The position numbers and the translations under genes are program-made. Below are positions 10,227 to 20,532 of a stretch of 64,000 bases of DNA, in pieces. The DNA comes from Erwinia sp. JUb26 (GTDB taxonomy: Bacteria > Pseudomonadota > Gammaproteobacteria > Enterobacterales > Enterobacteriaceae). A model generated the notes under the pieces. The model worked only from the letters and a program-made list of their open reading frames with translations, did not search any database and was not told the origin of the DNA. Location: the NCBI RefSeq assembly GCF_003751505.1, contig NZ_RJVB01000009.1, positions 1 through 64,000 on the forward strand, read 5' to 3'. Positions within the stretch are counted from its first letter, which is position 1; every line of letters begins with the position of its first letter.

Positions 10227-10251
10227 TAAAAAAGGCCACCCGAGGGTGGCC
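10227..10251 (-). terminator. intrinsic terminator of the sdh-suc operon
   Basis: GGCCACC (10234-10240) pairs with GGTGGCC (10245-10251) and a seven-U run follows on the minus strand (10233-10227). It lies 23 bases after the sucD stop. Confidence 0.9.
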
Positions 10252-10273
10252 AACATGTCGAGATTTTTTAACG

Positions 10274-11149
10274 TTATTTCTGTGGCAGAACCGCTTTGAC
10301 CGCATCGCCGATGTCGGCAAGGCTGCGCACGGTTTTAACACCGGCCGCTTCCAGAGCAGCAAACTTCTCGTCAGCGGTACCTTTACCACCGGCGATAATT
10401 GCACCGGCGTGACCCATACGCTTGCCTTTCGGCGCGGTCACACCGGCGATGTAGCCGACGACAGGTTTGGTAACGTGTTCTTTGATGAACGCCGCCGCCT
10501 CTTCTTCCGCGCTACCGCCGATTTCACCGATCATCACAATCGCTTCGGTCTGCGGATCGTCCTGGAACAGCTTCAGGATATCGATGAAGTTAGAACCCGG
10601 GATCGGGTCACCGCCGATGCCGACGCAGGTAGACTGGCCGTAGCCGATATCTGTGGTCTGCTTAACGGCTTCATAGGTCAGAGTACCGGAACGGGAAACG
10701 ATACCGATACGACCTGGCTGGTGAATGTGCCCCGGCATGATGCCGATCTTACATTCACCCGGGGTGATAACGCCCGGACAGTTAGGACCAATCATGCGCA
10801 CACCGGCTTCATCCAGCTTCACTTTCACGGTCAGCATATCCAGCGTTGGGATACCTTCGGTGATGGTGATGATCAGTTTGATACCGGCGTCGATAGCTTC
10901 CAGGATACCGTCTTTACAGAACGGGGCCGGAACGTAGATAACGGAGGCAGTAGCGCCGGTGGCTTCCACGGCTTCACGCACGGTGTTAAATACCGGCAGG
11001 CCCAGATGCTCGGTGCCGCCTTTACCCGGGGTCACGCCGCCAACCAGCTGCGTACCGTAGGCCAGCGCCTGCTCGGAGTGGAAGGTACCCTGACCGCCGG
11101 TGAAGCCCTGGCAGATCACTTTGGTGTTTTTATCGATCAGAATGGACAT
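10274..11149 (-). CDS. sucD: succinyl-CoA synthetase alpha subunit
   Basis: SucD (291 aa) binds CoA and carries the phosphohistidine in substrate-level phosphorylation of the TCA cycle. It has an N-terminal CoA-binding Rossmann domain ([13 protein letters not shown]) and the active-site region [25 protein letters not shown], quoted here in part, near the C-terminus (His about 246). Its ATG overlaps the sucC stop by one base. Confidence 0.98.
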   Translation of the reverse strand: MSILIDKNTKVICQGFTGGQGTFHSEQALAYGTQLVGGVTPGKGGTEHLGLPVFNTVREAVEATGATASVIYVPAPFCKDGILEAIDAGIKLIITITEGIPTLDMLTVKVKLDEAGVRMIGPNCPGVITPGECKIGIMPGHIHQPGRIGIVSRSGTLTYEAVKQTTDIGYGQSTCVGIGGDPIPGSNFIDILKLFQDDPQTEAIVMIGEIGGSAEEEAAAFIKEHVTKPVVGYIAGVTAPKGKRMGHAGAIIAGGKGTADEKFAALEAAGVKTVRSLADIGDAVKAVLPQK

Positions 11150-12315
11150 TATTTACCCTCCGCTGCGGCAACAACGCGCTGCGCCGCGTCACTCAGGCTG
11201 GTTGCTGCAATAATATTCAGGCCGCTGTCTGCCAGTTTTTTGGCACCCAGTTCAGCATTGTTACCTTCCAGACGTACGACAACCGGGACGTTAACACCCA
11301 CTTCCGCTACGGCACCGATGATACCGTCAGCGATCAGGTCACAGCGAACGATGCCGCCGAAGATGTTCACGAATACCGCTTTCACTGCGTCATCGGAGAG
11401 AATGATTTTAAACGCTTCGGTTACGCGCTCTTTGGTTGCGCCGCCGCCAACGTCCAGGAAGTTAGCCGGCTGGCCACCGCTCAGCTTAACGATGTCCATG
11501 GTGCCCATCGCCAGACCTGCGCCGTTAACCATACAGCCGATGTTGCCTTCCAGCGCCACGTAGTTCAGTTCCCACTGCGCTGCATGCGCTTCACGGGAAT
11601 CTTCCTGGCTTGGGTCACGCATTTCGCGCAGCTCAGGCTGACGGAACATCGCGTTGCCATCGGCGGTCAGTTTGCCGTCCAGGCAGACCAGATCGCCCTG
11701 CTTGGTGATCACCAGCGGGTTGATCTCAACCAGTGCCAGATCGCGCTCCAGGAACAGCGTTGCCAGACCCATAAAGATTTTGGTGAACTGACCAATCTGC
11801 TTACCGGTCAGACCCAGTTTAAAGGCCAGCTCGCGGCCCTGGAACGGCTGCGGGCCGGTCAGTGGGTCCAGCGCCATTTTATGAATCAGGTGCGGGGTTT
11901 CTTCCGCCACTTTTTCAATTTCCACGCCGCCTTCGGTCGACGCCATAAACACCACGCGACGCGTTGCACGGTCAACGACCGCGCCCAGGTAAAGTTCCTG
12001 GTCGATGTCGGTCGCGGCTTCAACCAGAATCTGGTTTACCGGCTGGCCGTTTGCATCAGTCTGGTAAGTGACCAGGTTTTTACCCAGCCAGTTTTCAGCG
12101 AAAGCACGAATGTCTTCCTTGCTGTTCACCACTTTCACACCGCCCGCTTTACCGCGGCCACCGGCATGAACCTGACATTTCACTACCCACGGACCGGCGC
12201 CAATTTTAGAGGCGGCTTCTTCTGCTTCACGTGGCGTGGTGCAGGCATAACCGGTTGGTGCCGGTAAGCCATACCGTGCAAACAACTGTTTTGCCTGATA
12301 TTCGTGTAAGTTCAT
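11149..12315 (-). CDS. sucC: succinyl-CoA synthetase beta subunit
   Basis: SucC (388 aa) has an ATP-grasp domain and the C-terminal ligase CoA domain that binds succinate. The N-terminus [20 protein letters not shown] and the segment [16 protein letters not shown] are family hallmarks. Length equals the E. coli protein. A small GC-rich hairpin (12378-12396) lies in the gap after sucB. Confidence 0.98.
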   Translation of the reverse strand: MNLHEYQAKQLFARYGLPAPTGYACTTPREAEEAASKIGAGPWVVKCQVHAGGRGKAGGVKVVNSKEDIRAFAENWLGKNLVTYQTDANGQPVNQILVEAATDIDQELYLGAVVDRATRRVVFMASTEGGVEIEKVAEETPHLIHKMALDPLTGPQPFQGRELAFKLGLTGKQIGQFTKIFMGLATLFLERDLALVEINPLVITKQGDLVCLDGKLTADGNAMFRQPELREMRDPSQEDSREAHAAQWELNYVALEGNIGCMVNGAGLAMGTMDIVKLSGGQPANFLDVGGGATKERVTEAFKIILSDDAVKAVFVNIFGGIVRCDLIADGIIGAVAEVGVNVPVVVRLEGNNAELGAKKLADSGLNIIAATSLSDAAQRVVAAAEGK

Positions 12316-12406
12316 GATGTTCTATCCATTCAGGTCTGAAAAGACTTAGCCGTCAGCAACGGCTACACATAGGATGGGTGCGGCACGGGGCCGCACGCCA
12401 GGGGTT

Positions 12407-13624
12407 TTAAACGTCCAGCAGCAGACGGGCCGGATCTTCCAGCAGCTCTTTGATCGCCACCAGATAGCCGACGGATTCGCGGCCGTCGATCAGGCGGTGA
12501 TCGTAAGAGAGCGCCAGATACATCATTGGCTGAATCACTACCTGGCCGTTCACCGCCATAGGACGATCTTTGATGGCATGCATGCCCAGGATCGCGCTCT
12601 GCGGTGGGTTGATGATCGGCGTAGACATCAGTGAACCGAAAACGCCGCCGTTGGTAATGGTGAAGTTACCGCCGGTCAGTTCATCAACGGTCAGCTTGCC
12701 GTCACGGCCTTTCACGGCCAGTTCTTTAATTTTCTTCTCGATGTCCGCCATGCTCAGGGCATCAACATCTTTCAGCACCGGGGTCACCAGACCGCGCGGG
12801 GTGGATACCGCGATGCTGACGTCGAAGTAGTTGTGGTAAACCACGTCTTCGCCGTCGATGGAGGCGTTCACTTCCGGATAACGCTTCAGCGCTTCTACCA
12901 CGGCTTTGATGTAGAAGGACATGAAGCCCAGGCGCACACCGTGGCGTTTTTCGAAGGCATCACCGTACTGTTTACGCAGAGCCATGATTGGCTGCATGTT
13001 GACTTCGTTAAAGGTAGTCAGCATGGCGGTGCTGTTTTTCGCCTGCAGCAGACGTTCGGCAACGCGTTTGCGCAGACGAGTCATCGGTACGCGTTTTTCA
13101 CTACGGTTGCCAAGCGAGCTGGCCGGTGCAGCTTCAGCAGCTTTAGGTTCGGCAGCTTTCGCCGGTGCCTTAGCCAGATGCTTCTCAACGTCTTCACGCG
13201 TCAGACGACCACCCACTCCGCTGCCCTTGATCGCTGATGCATCAAGGTTATGTTCAGCGATCAGACGACGGATCGCCGGGCTCAGGGCATCGCTGCTCTC
13301 TTCTTCCAGAGATGCGCTCTGACGCTGCGCCGGAGTCGATTCTTTGCTGTCTGCCTTGGCTGACGTTTCTTTGCCTTCGCTGTTGCCTTCTTTCAGACGG
13401 CCCAGCACCTGGCGAGAAGTCACGGTTGCGCCTTCATCCTCGACGATGGCTTCCAGTACGCCGTCTGCTGAGGCAGGAACTTCCAGAATCACTTTGTCAG
13501 TTTCGATCTCAACCAGCACTTCATCACGCTTAACGCTGTCGCCGGGTTTTTTATGCCAGGTTGCAACGGTGGCATCAGCAACGGATTCTGGCAGGTCAGG
13601 AACAAGAATCTCTACACTACTCAT
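12407..13624 (-). CDS. sucB: 2-oxoglutarate dehydrogenase E2 (dihydrolipoyl succinyltransferase)
   Basis: The 405-aa core of the 2-oxoglutarate dehydrogenase complex. It has a lipoyl domain (1-80, lipoylated Lys44 in [11 protein letters not shown]), a linker, a peripheral-subunit-binding domain (about 112-148, [19 protein letters not shown]), and the acyltransferase domain with catalytic HRLIDGRE near residue 376. It follows sucA by 14 bases. Confidence 0.98.
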   Translation of the reverse strand: MSSVEILVPDLPESVADATVATWHKKPGDSVKRDEVLVEIETDKVILEVPASADGVLEAIVEDEGATVTSRQVLGRLKEGNSEGKETSAKADSKESTPAQRQSASLEEESSDALSPAIRRLIAEHNLDASAIKGSGVGGRLTREDVEKHLAKAPAKAAEPKAAEAAPASSLGNRSEKRVPMTRLRKRVAERLLQAKNSTAMLTTFNEVNMQPIMALRKQYGDAFEKRHGVRLGFMSFYIKAVVEALKRYPEVNASIDGEDVVYHNYFDVSIAVSTPRGLVTPVLKDVDALSMADIEKKIKELAVKGRDGKLTVDELTGGNFTITNGGVFGSLMSTPIINPPQSAILGMHAIKDRPMAVNGQVVIQPMMYLALSYDHRLIDGRESVGYLVAIKELLEDPARLLLDV

Positions 13625-13638
13625 TATTTTTCCTTAAT

Positions 13639-16446
13639 TTATTCAACGTTCAGCGCGTCATCAACCAGATCTTGCTGCTGCTTCTGGTGAACGGACATAT
13701 AGCCAACTGCCGGTGATGCAGATGCAGGACGACCGGCATAACGTAATGAAGCCCCAAACGGCACGACTTCGCGGAAATGATGCTGACTGCAATACCATGC
13801 ACCCTGGTTCAGAGGCTCTTCCTGACACCAGACAAAATCATGCACGTGGGCGTACTGCTGCAGAATATCCTGCACCGCTTTGTGCGGGAACGGATACAGC
13901 TGCTCGATACGTACGATGGCCACGTTGGTTTGCTCGTTTTTACGGCGCTTATCCAACAGGTCGTAATATACTTTACCGGAACACAGCACGACGCGTTTCA
14001 CGCCCTGCGGATCGAGCTCATCGATTTCACCAATCGCCGGCTGGAAGCCGCCGTTAGCCAGCTCTTCCAGGGAAGATACCGCCTGAGGATGACGCAGCAA
14101 TGACTTCGGTGACATCACCACCAGCGGACGACGCATACCGCGCAGCGCCTGACGACGCAGCATGTGGTAAACCTGAGCCGGCGTAGAAGGAACGCAAACC
14201 TGCATATTCTGCTCGGCGCACAGCTGCAGATAACGTTCAAGACGCGCGGAGGAGTGCTCCGGGCCCTGACCTTCATAGCCGTGCGGCAGCAGCATTACCA
14301 GGCCACACATACGGCCCCATTTCTGCTCGCCGGAGCTGATGAACTGATCGATAACCACCTGCGCGCCGTTGGCGAAGTCGCCAAACTGCGCTTCCCAGAT
14401 GGTCAGCGTGCGTGGTTCAGCGGTGGCGTAACCGTATTCAAAGGCCAGTACCGCTTCTTCAGACAGCACGGAATCCCAGACTTTGAAAGTACCCTGACCG
14501 TTGTGCACGTGCTGCAGCGGGGTATAGGTAGAACCGTTTGCCTGGTTGTGGATCACTGCGTGACGATGGAAGAAGGTACCGCGCCCCATATCCTCACCGG
14601 ACAGGCGGCATGGGATCCCTTCGTCAACCAGCGTCGCGTAGGCCAGGTTTTCAGCTGCGCCCCAGTCGAACAGTTTATTCCCCGCTGCCATTTCGGCGCG
14701 ATCGTTATAAATTTTCGCCACGCGCGACTGCATTTCAACCGCTTCCGGCACCGTGCTGATGCGCTTAGCCAGTTCCTGCAGGCGTTTCAGCTCGATGGTT
14801 TCCGGATATCTTTCATCCCACTCGTGGTTCAGATAAGGAGACCAGGTGAAAGAGTGCAGGCTCATCGGACGCCATTCCGGCACCACGCATTCACCGGCAT
14901 CCAGTGCATCACGGTACAGGTTGACCATTTCCGTGGCATCTTCCAGGCTGGCGACCTTTTCGGCTTCCAGCTTATCAGCATAGAGTTTACGCGGCGTTGG
15001 GTGTTTCTTGATTTTCTGGTACATCACCGGCTGAGTGGCGCTTGGCTCATCAGCTTCGTTATGACCGTGACGGCGATAGCAGACCAGATCGATAAACACG
15101 TCGCGTTTGAAGGTGTTACGGAAATCCAACGCCAGACGAGTGACAAAGGCAACGGCTTCCGGGTCATCCGCGTTCACGTGGAAGATCGGAGCCAGTACCA
15201 TTTTACCAATATCGGTACAGTACTGAGTCGAACGGGCGTCTTTCGGGTTTGAGGTGGTGAAACCAATCTGGTTGTTGATCACGATACGCACGGTACCGCC
15301 CACTTCATAGCCGCGAGCCTGCGACATGTTCAGGGTTTCCTGCACCACGCCCTGCCCGGTCACTGCTGCATCGCCGTGAATGGTAATCGGCAAGACTTTA
15401 TTGCTGCTCGGCTCATCAAGACGGTCAAGGCGCGCACGCACCGAGCCCATGACGACCGGGCTGACGATTTCCAGGTGCGAAGGGTTGAACGCCAGCGCCA
15501 GGTGCACGCTGCCACCCTCTGTTTCCACATCTGAAGAGAAGCCCATATGGTACTTAACGTCACCGGTACCCAGATGTTCTTTGTGCTTGCCGGAGAACTC
15601 GTCGAACAGCTCCTGCGGCCTTTTACCCAGCACGTTGATCAGTACGTTGAGACGTCCGCGGTGCGCCATACCCAGCACCACTTCACGCGTGCCGCTCTTG
15701 CCGGCATGACGGATCATCTCATTGAGCATTGGCACCAGCGCATCGCCGCCTTCCAGTGAGAAGCGCTTCGCACCCGGGAACTTCGCTCCCAGATAGCGCT
15801 CCAGACCTTCTGCTGCGGTCAGCTGTTTGAGGAAGCCCTTCTTCTCTTCGACAGAGAATGACGCACGCCCCATCACTGACTCAAGACGCTGCTGGATCCA
15901 GCGCTTTTCATCGGTATTGGTGATATGCATGTACTCAGCACCGATTGAACCGCAGTAGGTTTGTTTCAGCGCTGCATACAGATCGGACAGCTTCATCGTG
16001 TCTTTGCCGATGGCAAACGAACCGACGTTGAAACTCTCCTGGAAGTCAGCCTCACTTAATCCATGATATGCAGGATCAAGATCCGGTACCGTCTCCAGCT
16101 TCCATAGCCCTAACGGATCGAGGTTGGCATGCTGATGCCCGCGGAAGCGGAAGGTGTTAATCAGCTGGAGAACCTTGACCTGCTTGGCATTGGTTTCAGG
16201 ATCGCTAACGGAAGCGGTGTAGCGCGAAGCGTCTTTCGCCAGACGGCGGAAGTACTCGCGAGTGGAGGAATGAAATTGCTCAGGTTTAACCCCAGTACCG
16301 GGAAGCTGCTGGAAAAGAGATTTCCATGCATCATCGACAGAGTCAGGATCGGTTAAAAAGTCCTCATAGAGTTGCTCTATGTAGGACTGGTTCGCGCCGG
16401 CCAGCCAGGAGGAGTCCAGCCAGGGTTTCATCGCGCTGTTCTGCAT
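13639..16446 (-). CDS. sucA: 2-oxoglutarate dehydrogenase E1
   Basis: The 935-aa thiamine-diphosphate enzyme decarboxylates 2-oxoglutarate. Starting MQNSAMKPWLDSSWLAGANQ, it has an N-terminal E2-binding segment, and TPP-binding residues in the GDAAVTGQGVV and NNQIGFTTS regions (about 390-435). It is two residues longer than E. coli SucA. It lies 229 bases after sdhB, a gap with a hairpin and a direct repeat. Confidence 0.98.
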   Translation of the reverse strand: MQNSAMKPWLDSSWLAGANQSYIEQLYEDFLTDPDSVDDAWKSLFQQLPGTGVKPEQFHSSTREYFRRLAKDASRYTASVSDPETNAKQVKVLQLINTFRFRGHQHANLDPLGLWKLETVPDLDPAYHGLSEADFQESFNVGSFAIGKDTMKLSDLYAALKQTYCGSIGAEYMHITNTDEKRWIQQRLESVMGRASFSVEEKKGFLKQLTAAEGLERYLGAKFPGAKRFSLEGGDALVPMLNEMIRHAGKSGTREVVLGMAHRGRLNVLINVLGKRPQELFDEFSGKHKEHLGTGDVKYHMGFSSDVETEGGSVHLALAFNPSHLEIVSPVVMGSVRARLDRLDEPSSNKVLPITIHGDAAVTGQGVVQETLNMSQARGYEVGGTVRIVINNQIGFTTSNPKDARSTQYCTDIGKMVLAPIFHVNADDPEAVAFVTRLALDFRNTFKRDVFIDLVCYRRHGHNEADEPSATQPVMYQKIKKHPTPRKLYADKLEAEKVASLEDATEMVNLYRDALDAGECVVPEWRPMSLHSFTWSPYLNHEWDERYPETIELKRLQELAKRISTVPEAVEMQSRVAKIYNDRAEMAAGNKLFDWGAAENLAYATLVDEGIPCRLSGEDMGRGTFFHRHAVIHNQANGSTYTPLQHVHNGQGTFKVWDSVLSEEAVLAFEYGYATAEPRTLTIWEAQFGDFANGAQVVIDQFISSGEQKWGRMCGLVMLLPHGYEGQGPEHSSARLERYLQLCAEQNMQVCVPSTPAQVYHMLRRQALRGMRRPLVVMSPKSLLRHPQAVSSLEELANGGFQPAIGEIDELDPQGVKRVVLCSGKVYYDLLDKRRKNEQTNVAIVRIEQLYPFPHKAVQDILQQYAHVHDFVWCQEEPLNQGAWYCSQHHFREVVPFGASLRYAGRPASASPAVGYMSVHQKQQQDLVDDALNVE

Positions 16447-16493
16447 TGTGATCCCTTAAGCATTTTTTGCTTTTTTTCGCCGTGGTTGTTTAT

Positions 16494-16584
16494 GGAACCT
16501 TTGCAAGTCCCGCGCCGTGTAAACGGCATACCGAAATACGGTTCTTCGATACGAGCGACCGGCCCGTAAGGGAACCTTTGCAAG
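16494..16584. repeat. 14-bp direct repeat in the sdhB-sucA gap
   Basis: GGAACCTTTGCAAG occurs at 16494-16507 and again at 16571-16584 in the same orientation, 77 bases apart. It lies in the untranslated region between sdhB and sucA. No function is recognised. Confidence 0.7.
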
Positions 16585-16638
16585 ACGTTTCCAACAACTG
16601 CTCTCTGTCGGAAACATCTTACAAAGATGACCTGTTAA

Positions 16639-16663
16639 AACTCCGGGAACCAGAGGTTCCCGG
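16639..16663 (-). terminator. attenuator-like hairpin between sdhB and sucA
   Basis: A perfect 9-bp stem CCGGGAACC/GGTTCCCGG with a three-base loop (16643-16663) starts 13 bases after the sdhB stop. It is followed on the minus strand by AGTTTTAAC. It could cause partial termination between the sdh and suc parts of the transcript. Confidence 0.5.
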
Positions 16664-16675
16664 ATATCATACCTG

Positions 16676-17392
16676 TTATGCGCCGCGCTGCAGCAGCATC
16701 GACTTGATATGGCCGATGGCTTTGGTCGGGTTTAGCCCTTTCGGGCAAACACTGACACAGTTCATAATGCTGTGGCAGCGGAATACGCTGAAAGCATCAT
16801 TCAGATTATCCAGGCGCGCATCGGTTTCCGTATCGCGGCTGTCAATCAGGAAGCGGTATGCCGCCAGCAGGCCTGCCGGGCCGATAAACTTGTCCGGATT
16901 CCACCAGAATGACGGACAAGAGGTGGAACAGCATGCACAAAGAATACACTCATACAGGCCATCCAGTTTTTCACGCTGCTCCGGCTGCTGCAAATGTTCT
17001 CTTGCCGGTGGTTTCTTCCCATTATTCAACAGGTAAGGCTTAATCTTCTCATACTGAGCATAGAATTGCCCCATGTCTACCACCAAATCACGAATAACCG
17101 GTAAACCCGGCAGTGGGCGGATAACAATTTTCTTCTTGCCGTTGCCCAGTGCGGAAACCGGCGTGATGCAGGCCAGACCGTTCTTACCGTTCATATTGAT
17201 GCCGTCAGAACCACATACCCCTTCGCGGCAGGACCGACGGAAGGCTAAGGTGGGATCTTTCTCTTTCAGACGCATCAATGCGTCCAGCAGCATCATGTCG
17301 CGGCCTTCTTCAGACTCCAGCGTGTAATCCTGCATCCGCGGAGCATCGTCGACATCCGGGTTATAACGATAGATGGAAAATTCGAGTCTCAT
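16676..17392 (-). CDS. sdhB: succinate dehydrogenase iron-sulfur subunit
   Basis: SdhB (238 aa) passes electrons from FAD to ubiquinone through three Fe-S clusters. The ligand motifs are all present: SCREGVCGSDG for [2Fe-2S], CILCACCSTSCP for [4Fe-4S], and CHSIMNCVSVCPKGLNP for [3Fe-4S]. Length equals the E. coli protein. It follows sdhA by 15 bases. Confidence 0.99.
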   Translation of the reverse strand: MRLEFSIYRYNPDVDDAPRMQDYTLESEEGRDMMLLDALMRLKEKDPTLAFRRSCREGVCGSDGINMNGKNGLACITPVSALGNGKKKIVIRPLPGLPVIRDLVVDMGQFYAQYEKIKPYLLNNGKKPPAREHLQQPEQREKLDGLYECILCACCSTSCPSFWWNPDKFIGPAGLLAAYRFLIDSRDTETDARLDNLNDAFSVFRCHSIMNCVSVCPKGLNPTKAIGHIKSMLLQRGA

Positions 17393-17407
17393 GTGTTTCT
17401 CCGCAAA

Positions 17408-19174
17408 CTAGTAAGTACGCGCTTTCGGCGGGAAGGCCGCACGCAGTTTCGGCTGCATGTTCACCTCACGGCGCGTCATGCTTTCACTTTGCGGCAGATA
17501 CAGGCTGTGACATAACCAGTTCGCATCATCACGCTCAGGATAGTCGAAGCGGCTGTGCGCTCCACGGCTTTCGGTGCGGTAGTTCGCTGACACCGCGGTG
17601 GCATAAGCCGTTTCCATCAGGTTATCCAGCTCCAGGCACTCAACGCGCTGGGTGTTGAAGTCGCTGGAACGATCGTCAAGACGGGCATTCTTCAGGCGCT
17701 CACGCAGAACTTTCAGCTCGGCCAGGCCTTTAGCCATCGCATCACCTTCACGGAATACCGAGAAGTTATTCTGCATGCAGGCCTGCAGTGCCTTGCGCAG
17801 GTCGGCAGGATCTTCACCGGAAACGTTGTTGTTCCAGCGGTTCAGACGCGCCAGCGAGGCTTCGATCTCTTCTTCTGTCGCATCGCGCAGTTCACCCTGC
17901 TCGGCAATAGATTCCTGCAGATGCACACCCGCAGCACGGCCAAAGACCACCAGGTCTAGCAGCGAGTTGCCGCCCAGACGGTTAGCACCGTGTACCGAAA
18001 CGCAGGCGATTTCACCCACGGCAAACAGGCCAGGGACCAGCACATCTTCACCCTGTTCATTTACCGTTAGTGCCTGGCCGCTTACGCGGGTCGGAATGCC
18101 GCCCATCATATAGTGGCAGGTCGGGATAACCGGGATCGGCTCTTTCACCGGATCGACGTGAGCAAAGGTACGGGACAGCTCGAGGATACCCGGCAGGCGC
18201 GCTTCTAAAACGTCTTTACCTAAGTGATCCAGTTTCAGCTTGGCGTGCGGGCCCCACGGACCATCGCAGCCGCGGCCTTCGCGGATTTCGATCATGATCG
18301 AGCGAGCAACCACATCGCGCCCGGCCAGATCTTTCGCATTTGGCGCGTAGCGTTCCATAAAGCGCTCGCCGTGCTTGTTCAGCAGGTAACCGCCCTCACC
18401 GCGACAGCCTTCCGTCACCAGCACGCCGGCACCGGCAATACCCGTTGGGTGGAACTGCCACATTTCCATATCCTGCACCGGCACACCGGCACGCAGTGCC
18501 ATACCCACGCCGTCACCGGTGTTGATATGCGCATTGGTGGTGGACTGGTAGATACGTCCGGCACCACCGGTCGCCAGAACGGTGGCGCGGGCTTTGAAGT
18601 ACACCACTTCACCGTCTTCAATGTTCAGCGCGGTACAGCCGACAATGGCACCGTCGGCGTTTTTCACCAGGTCCAGCGCGTACCATTCGGAGAAGATCGT
18701 GGTGTGATTTTTCAGGTTCTGCTGATACAGCGTATGCAACAGCGCATGGCCGGTACGGTCAGCGGCTGCGGCGGTACGGGCCGCCTGCTCGCCGCCGAAG
18801 TTCTTCGACTGGCCGCCGAACGGGCGCTGGTAGATACGGCCATCGTCCAGACGGGAGAACGGCAGACCCATGTGCTCCAGTTCCAGAATCGCTTCTGGAC
18901 CGACGTTACACATATATTCTATCGCGTCCTGGTCTCCGATGTAGTCGGAACCCTTAACGGTATCGTACATGTGCCATTCCCAGTTATCTTCGTGGCTGTT
19001 ACCCAGCGCTACGGTAATACCGCCCTGAGCAGACACGGTGTGGGAACGGGTTGGGAAAACTTTCGACAACAGGGCACAGGTCTGGCCCGATTGGGAAATC
19101 TGCAGTGCCGCGCGCATACCTGCACCACCGGCACCGATTACTACGGCATCAAATTCTCTGACTGGCAAACTCAT
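17408..19174 (-). CDS. sdhA: succinate dehydrogenase flavoprotein subunit
   Basis: SdhA (588 aa) oxidises succinate to fumarate. The start is set at the ATG at 19174 ([20 protein letters not shown]), giving the E. coli length and an ATGA overlap with sdhD; an open frame runs four codons further upstream. It shows the FAD GAGGAG motif, His45 for covalent FAD ([11 protein letters not shown]), and substrate-site motifs FHPTGIAG and [13 protein letters not shown]. Confidence 0.98.
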   Translation of the reverse strand: MSLPVREFDAVVIGAGGAGMRAALQISQSGQTCALLSKVFPTRSHTVSAQGGITVALGNSHEDNWEWHMYDTVKGSDYIGDQDAIEYMCNVGPEAILELEHMGLPFSRLDDGRIYQRPFGGQSKNFGGEQAARTAAAADRTGHALLHTLYQQNLKNHTTIFSEWYALDLVKNADGAIVGCTALNIEDGEVVYFKARATVLATGGAGRIYQSTTNAHINTGDGVGMALRAGVPVQDMEMWQFHPTGIAGAGVLVTEGCRGEGGYLLNKHGERFMERYAPNAKDLAGRDVVARSIMIEIREGRGCDGPWGPHAKLKLDHLGKDVLEARLPGILELSRTFAHVDPVKEPIPVIPTCHYMMGGIPTRVSGQALTVNEQGEDVLVPGLFAVGEIACVSVHGANRLGGNSLLDLVVFGRAAGVHLQESIAEQGELRDATEEEIEASLARLNRWNNNVSGEDPADLRKALQACMQNNFSVFREGDAMAKGLAELKVLRERLKNARLDDRSSDFNTQRVECLELDNLMETAYATAVSANYRTESRGAHSRFDYPERDDANWLCHSLYLPQSESMTRREVNMQPKLRAAFPPKARTY

Positions 19175-19521
19175 CACGCACCCCACACCACTACAGTTCC
19201 ATAAATTGCATATACCAACAGCGCAACCACAATCACCAGCTGCAGCATCATGCGCAGCGCCAGTGGTTTAATGTAGTCGGTCAGTACCTGCCACATGCCG
19301 ATCCAGCCGTGCACCAGAATGGATAACAGCGTCAGAAGGGTGAAAACTTTAGTAAAGGAAGAGGCGAAAAAACCACGCCAGATGTCATAGGTCAGGGTCC
19401 CAGACATCACCAGAAAACCGAGGATATAAATCACATAGAGGGTCATCACCATGGCGGCGGCACGGAGTAACAGCCAGTCATGGATGCCATTACGACCCAG
19501 TGCAGAAGCATTGCTTACCAT
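19174..19521 (-). CDS. sdhD: succinate dehydrogenase membrane anchor SdhD
   Basis: The 115-aa anchor has three transmembrane helices and helps form the heme b and ubiquinone sites. His71 (heme ligand) and Asp82-Tyr83 (quinone site) are conserved in [18 protein letters not shown]. It overlaps sdhC by 7 bases and sdhA by 4. Confidence 0.98.
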   Translation of the reverse strand: MVSNASALGRNGIHDWLLLRAAAMVMTLYVIYILGFLVMSGTLTYDIWRGFFASSFTKVFTLLTLLSILVHGWIGMWQVLTDYIKPLALRMMLQLVIVVALLVYAIYGTVVVWGA

Positions 19522-19904
19522 ACAAGGACTCCAGCCAGGATTGAGAGCACGACAGTAATACCGAACGCAATTTGCGCAGAAAGTTTGCCCGTTTCTAAGG
19601 TTTCACCCAGATAGCCAAAATCCATCATTAAATGGCGAATGCCACCGGCAATGTGATAAGCCAGCGCGGTCAGAATGCCCCACATAATGAATTTAGCGAT
19701 AAAGCTGTCCATCACGGCAGATGCCTGCTGGAAGCCTTCGGGTGAAGAGAGTGACAGACCCAGTAACCAGAGCAGGATCCCGATCGCCACAAAGGTGATC
19801 ACACCGGAAACGCGGTGGAGAATGGATGCTATTGCAGTAACGGGAAACCGGATCGTAGTGAGATCCAAGTTGACAGGTCTTTGTTTTTTCACGGTTTTGC
19901 CCAC
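19515..19904 (-). CDS. sdhC: succinate dehydrogenase cytochrome b556 subunit SdhC
   Basis: SdhC (129 aa) is the second membrane anchor. It begins at a GTG ([15 protein letters not shown]). Ser27 and Arg31 of the quinone pocket and heme ligand His84 ([14 protein letters not shown]) are present. It is the first gene of sdhCDAB-sucABCD. Confidence 0.98.
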   Translation of the reverse strand: MGKTVKKQRPVNLDLTTIRFPVTAIASILHRVSGVITFVAIGILLWLLGLSLSSPEGFQQASAVMDSFIAKFIMWGILTALAYHIAGGIRHLMMDFGYLGETLETGKLSAQIAFGITVVLSILAGVLVW

Positions 19905-20532
19905 ACAGCTTTTCTTATTTTGCTTCCTCCGGTCCTGAGGGCGGGTCAGACAGCGTTAACAAGTCGAACATTGCGCCAGGCACCTAAAACAACATCCAGT
20001 GTCAAAACGACGCGTATGAAACGCTGGGTGGCTCCTACAACAGGGTATTCCCGGAGACCTGGCGGCAGTATAGGCGGATCACATTCTCATTACAATTCCC
20101 CTACAAACACTTTGGAGACATTTCGATAGAACAGTGATCGCATTCACGGTTTTCATAATTGATACAAATTCAATTACCTGATTTGACATAACTTCAACAT
20201 TTCTGTTACAAACTGAGCAATAAAAGTTCTATGATGCACAAAAGTTATGGGGATACACTTTCCCCTAAGCACAAGTTATGTAACATTGAGTCGTATTCTT
20301 TATAAAGCAACGGTATTGGTTATAACGTAAGCATGTTTAGACCGGATCTCTTAACTACCATGCTACACTCTCAGGAATGTGCCTAACCCAGCCCACGAGC
20401 GCCCGTCACTCTGTACCCTGCACGCCTTAAAGATGCCACAGAGATGATTACCTTCTGCGCCTGGCAATGAGCTGGGAGTGCGTAACTTCCCGGTGTTAAA
20501 GATCCCTATATAAGGCGCTAAGGAGACTATAA
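19905..20532. promoter_or_regulatory. sdhC-gltA divergent regulatory region
   Basis: These 628 bases carry the promoters of two divergent TCA transcripts and no gene. On the plus strand TTGACA (20185-20190) with a weak TTACAA 17 bases on is a candidate gltA promoter. A CRP-like site lies at 20131-20150. The gltA leader is long and ends in a strong AAGGAG ribosome site just before 20533. In E. coli this region is controlled by ArcA and CRP. Confidence 0.5.
20131..20150. promoter_or_regulatory. CRP-like site between sdhC and gltA
   Basis: GTGA (20134-20137), six bases, then TCAC (20144-20147) is a perfect symmetric CRP core. It sits 227 bases upstream of sdhC and 383 bases upstream of gltA, so sdhC is the likelier target, consistent with known cAMP-CRP activation of sdh in E. 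coli. Confidence 0.6.

Noticed and set aside
10409-11563. 384-codon plus-strand frame across sucD/sucC
   Set aside because: Antisense to two essential TCA genes and rich in His, Arg and Thr as antisense frames usually are.
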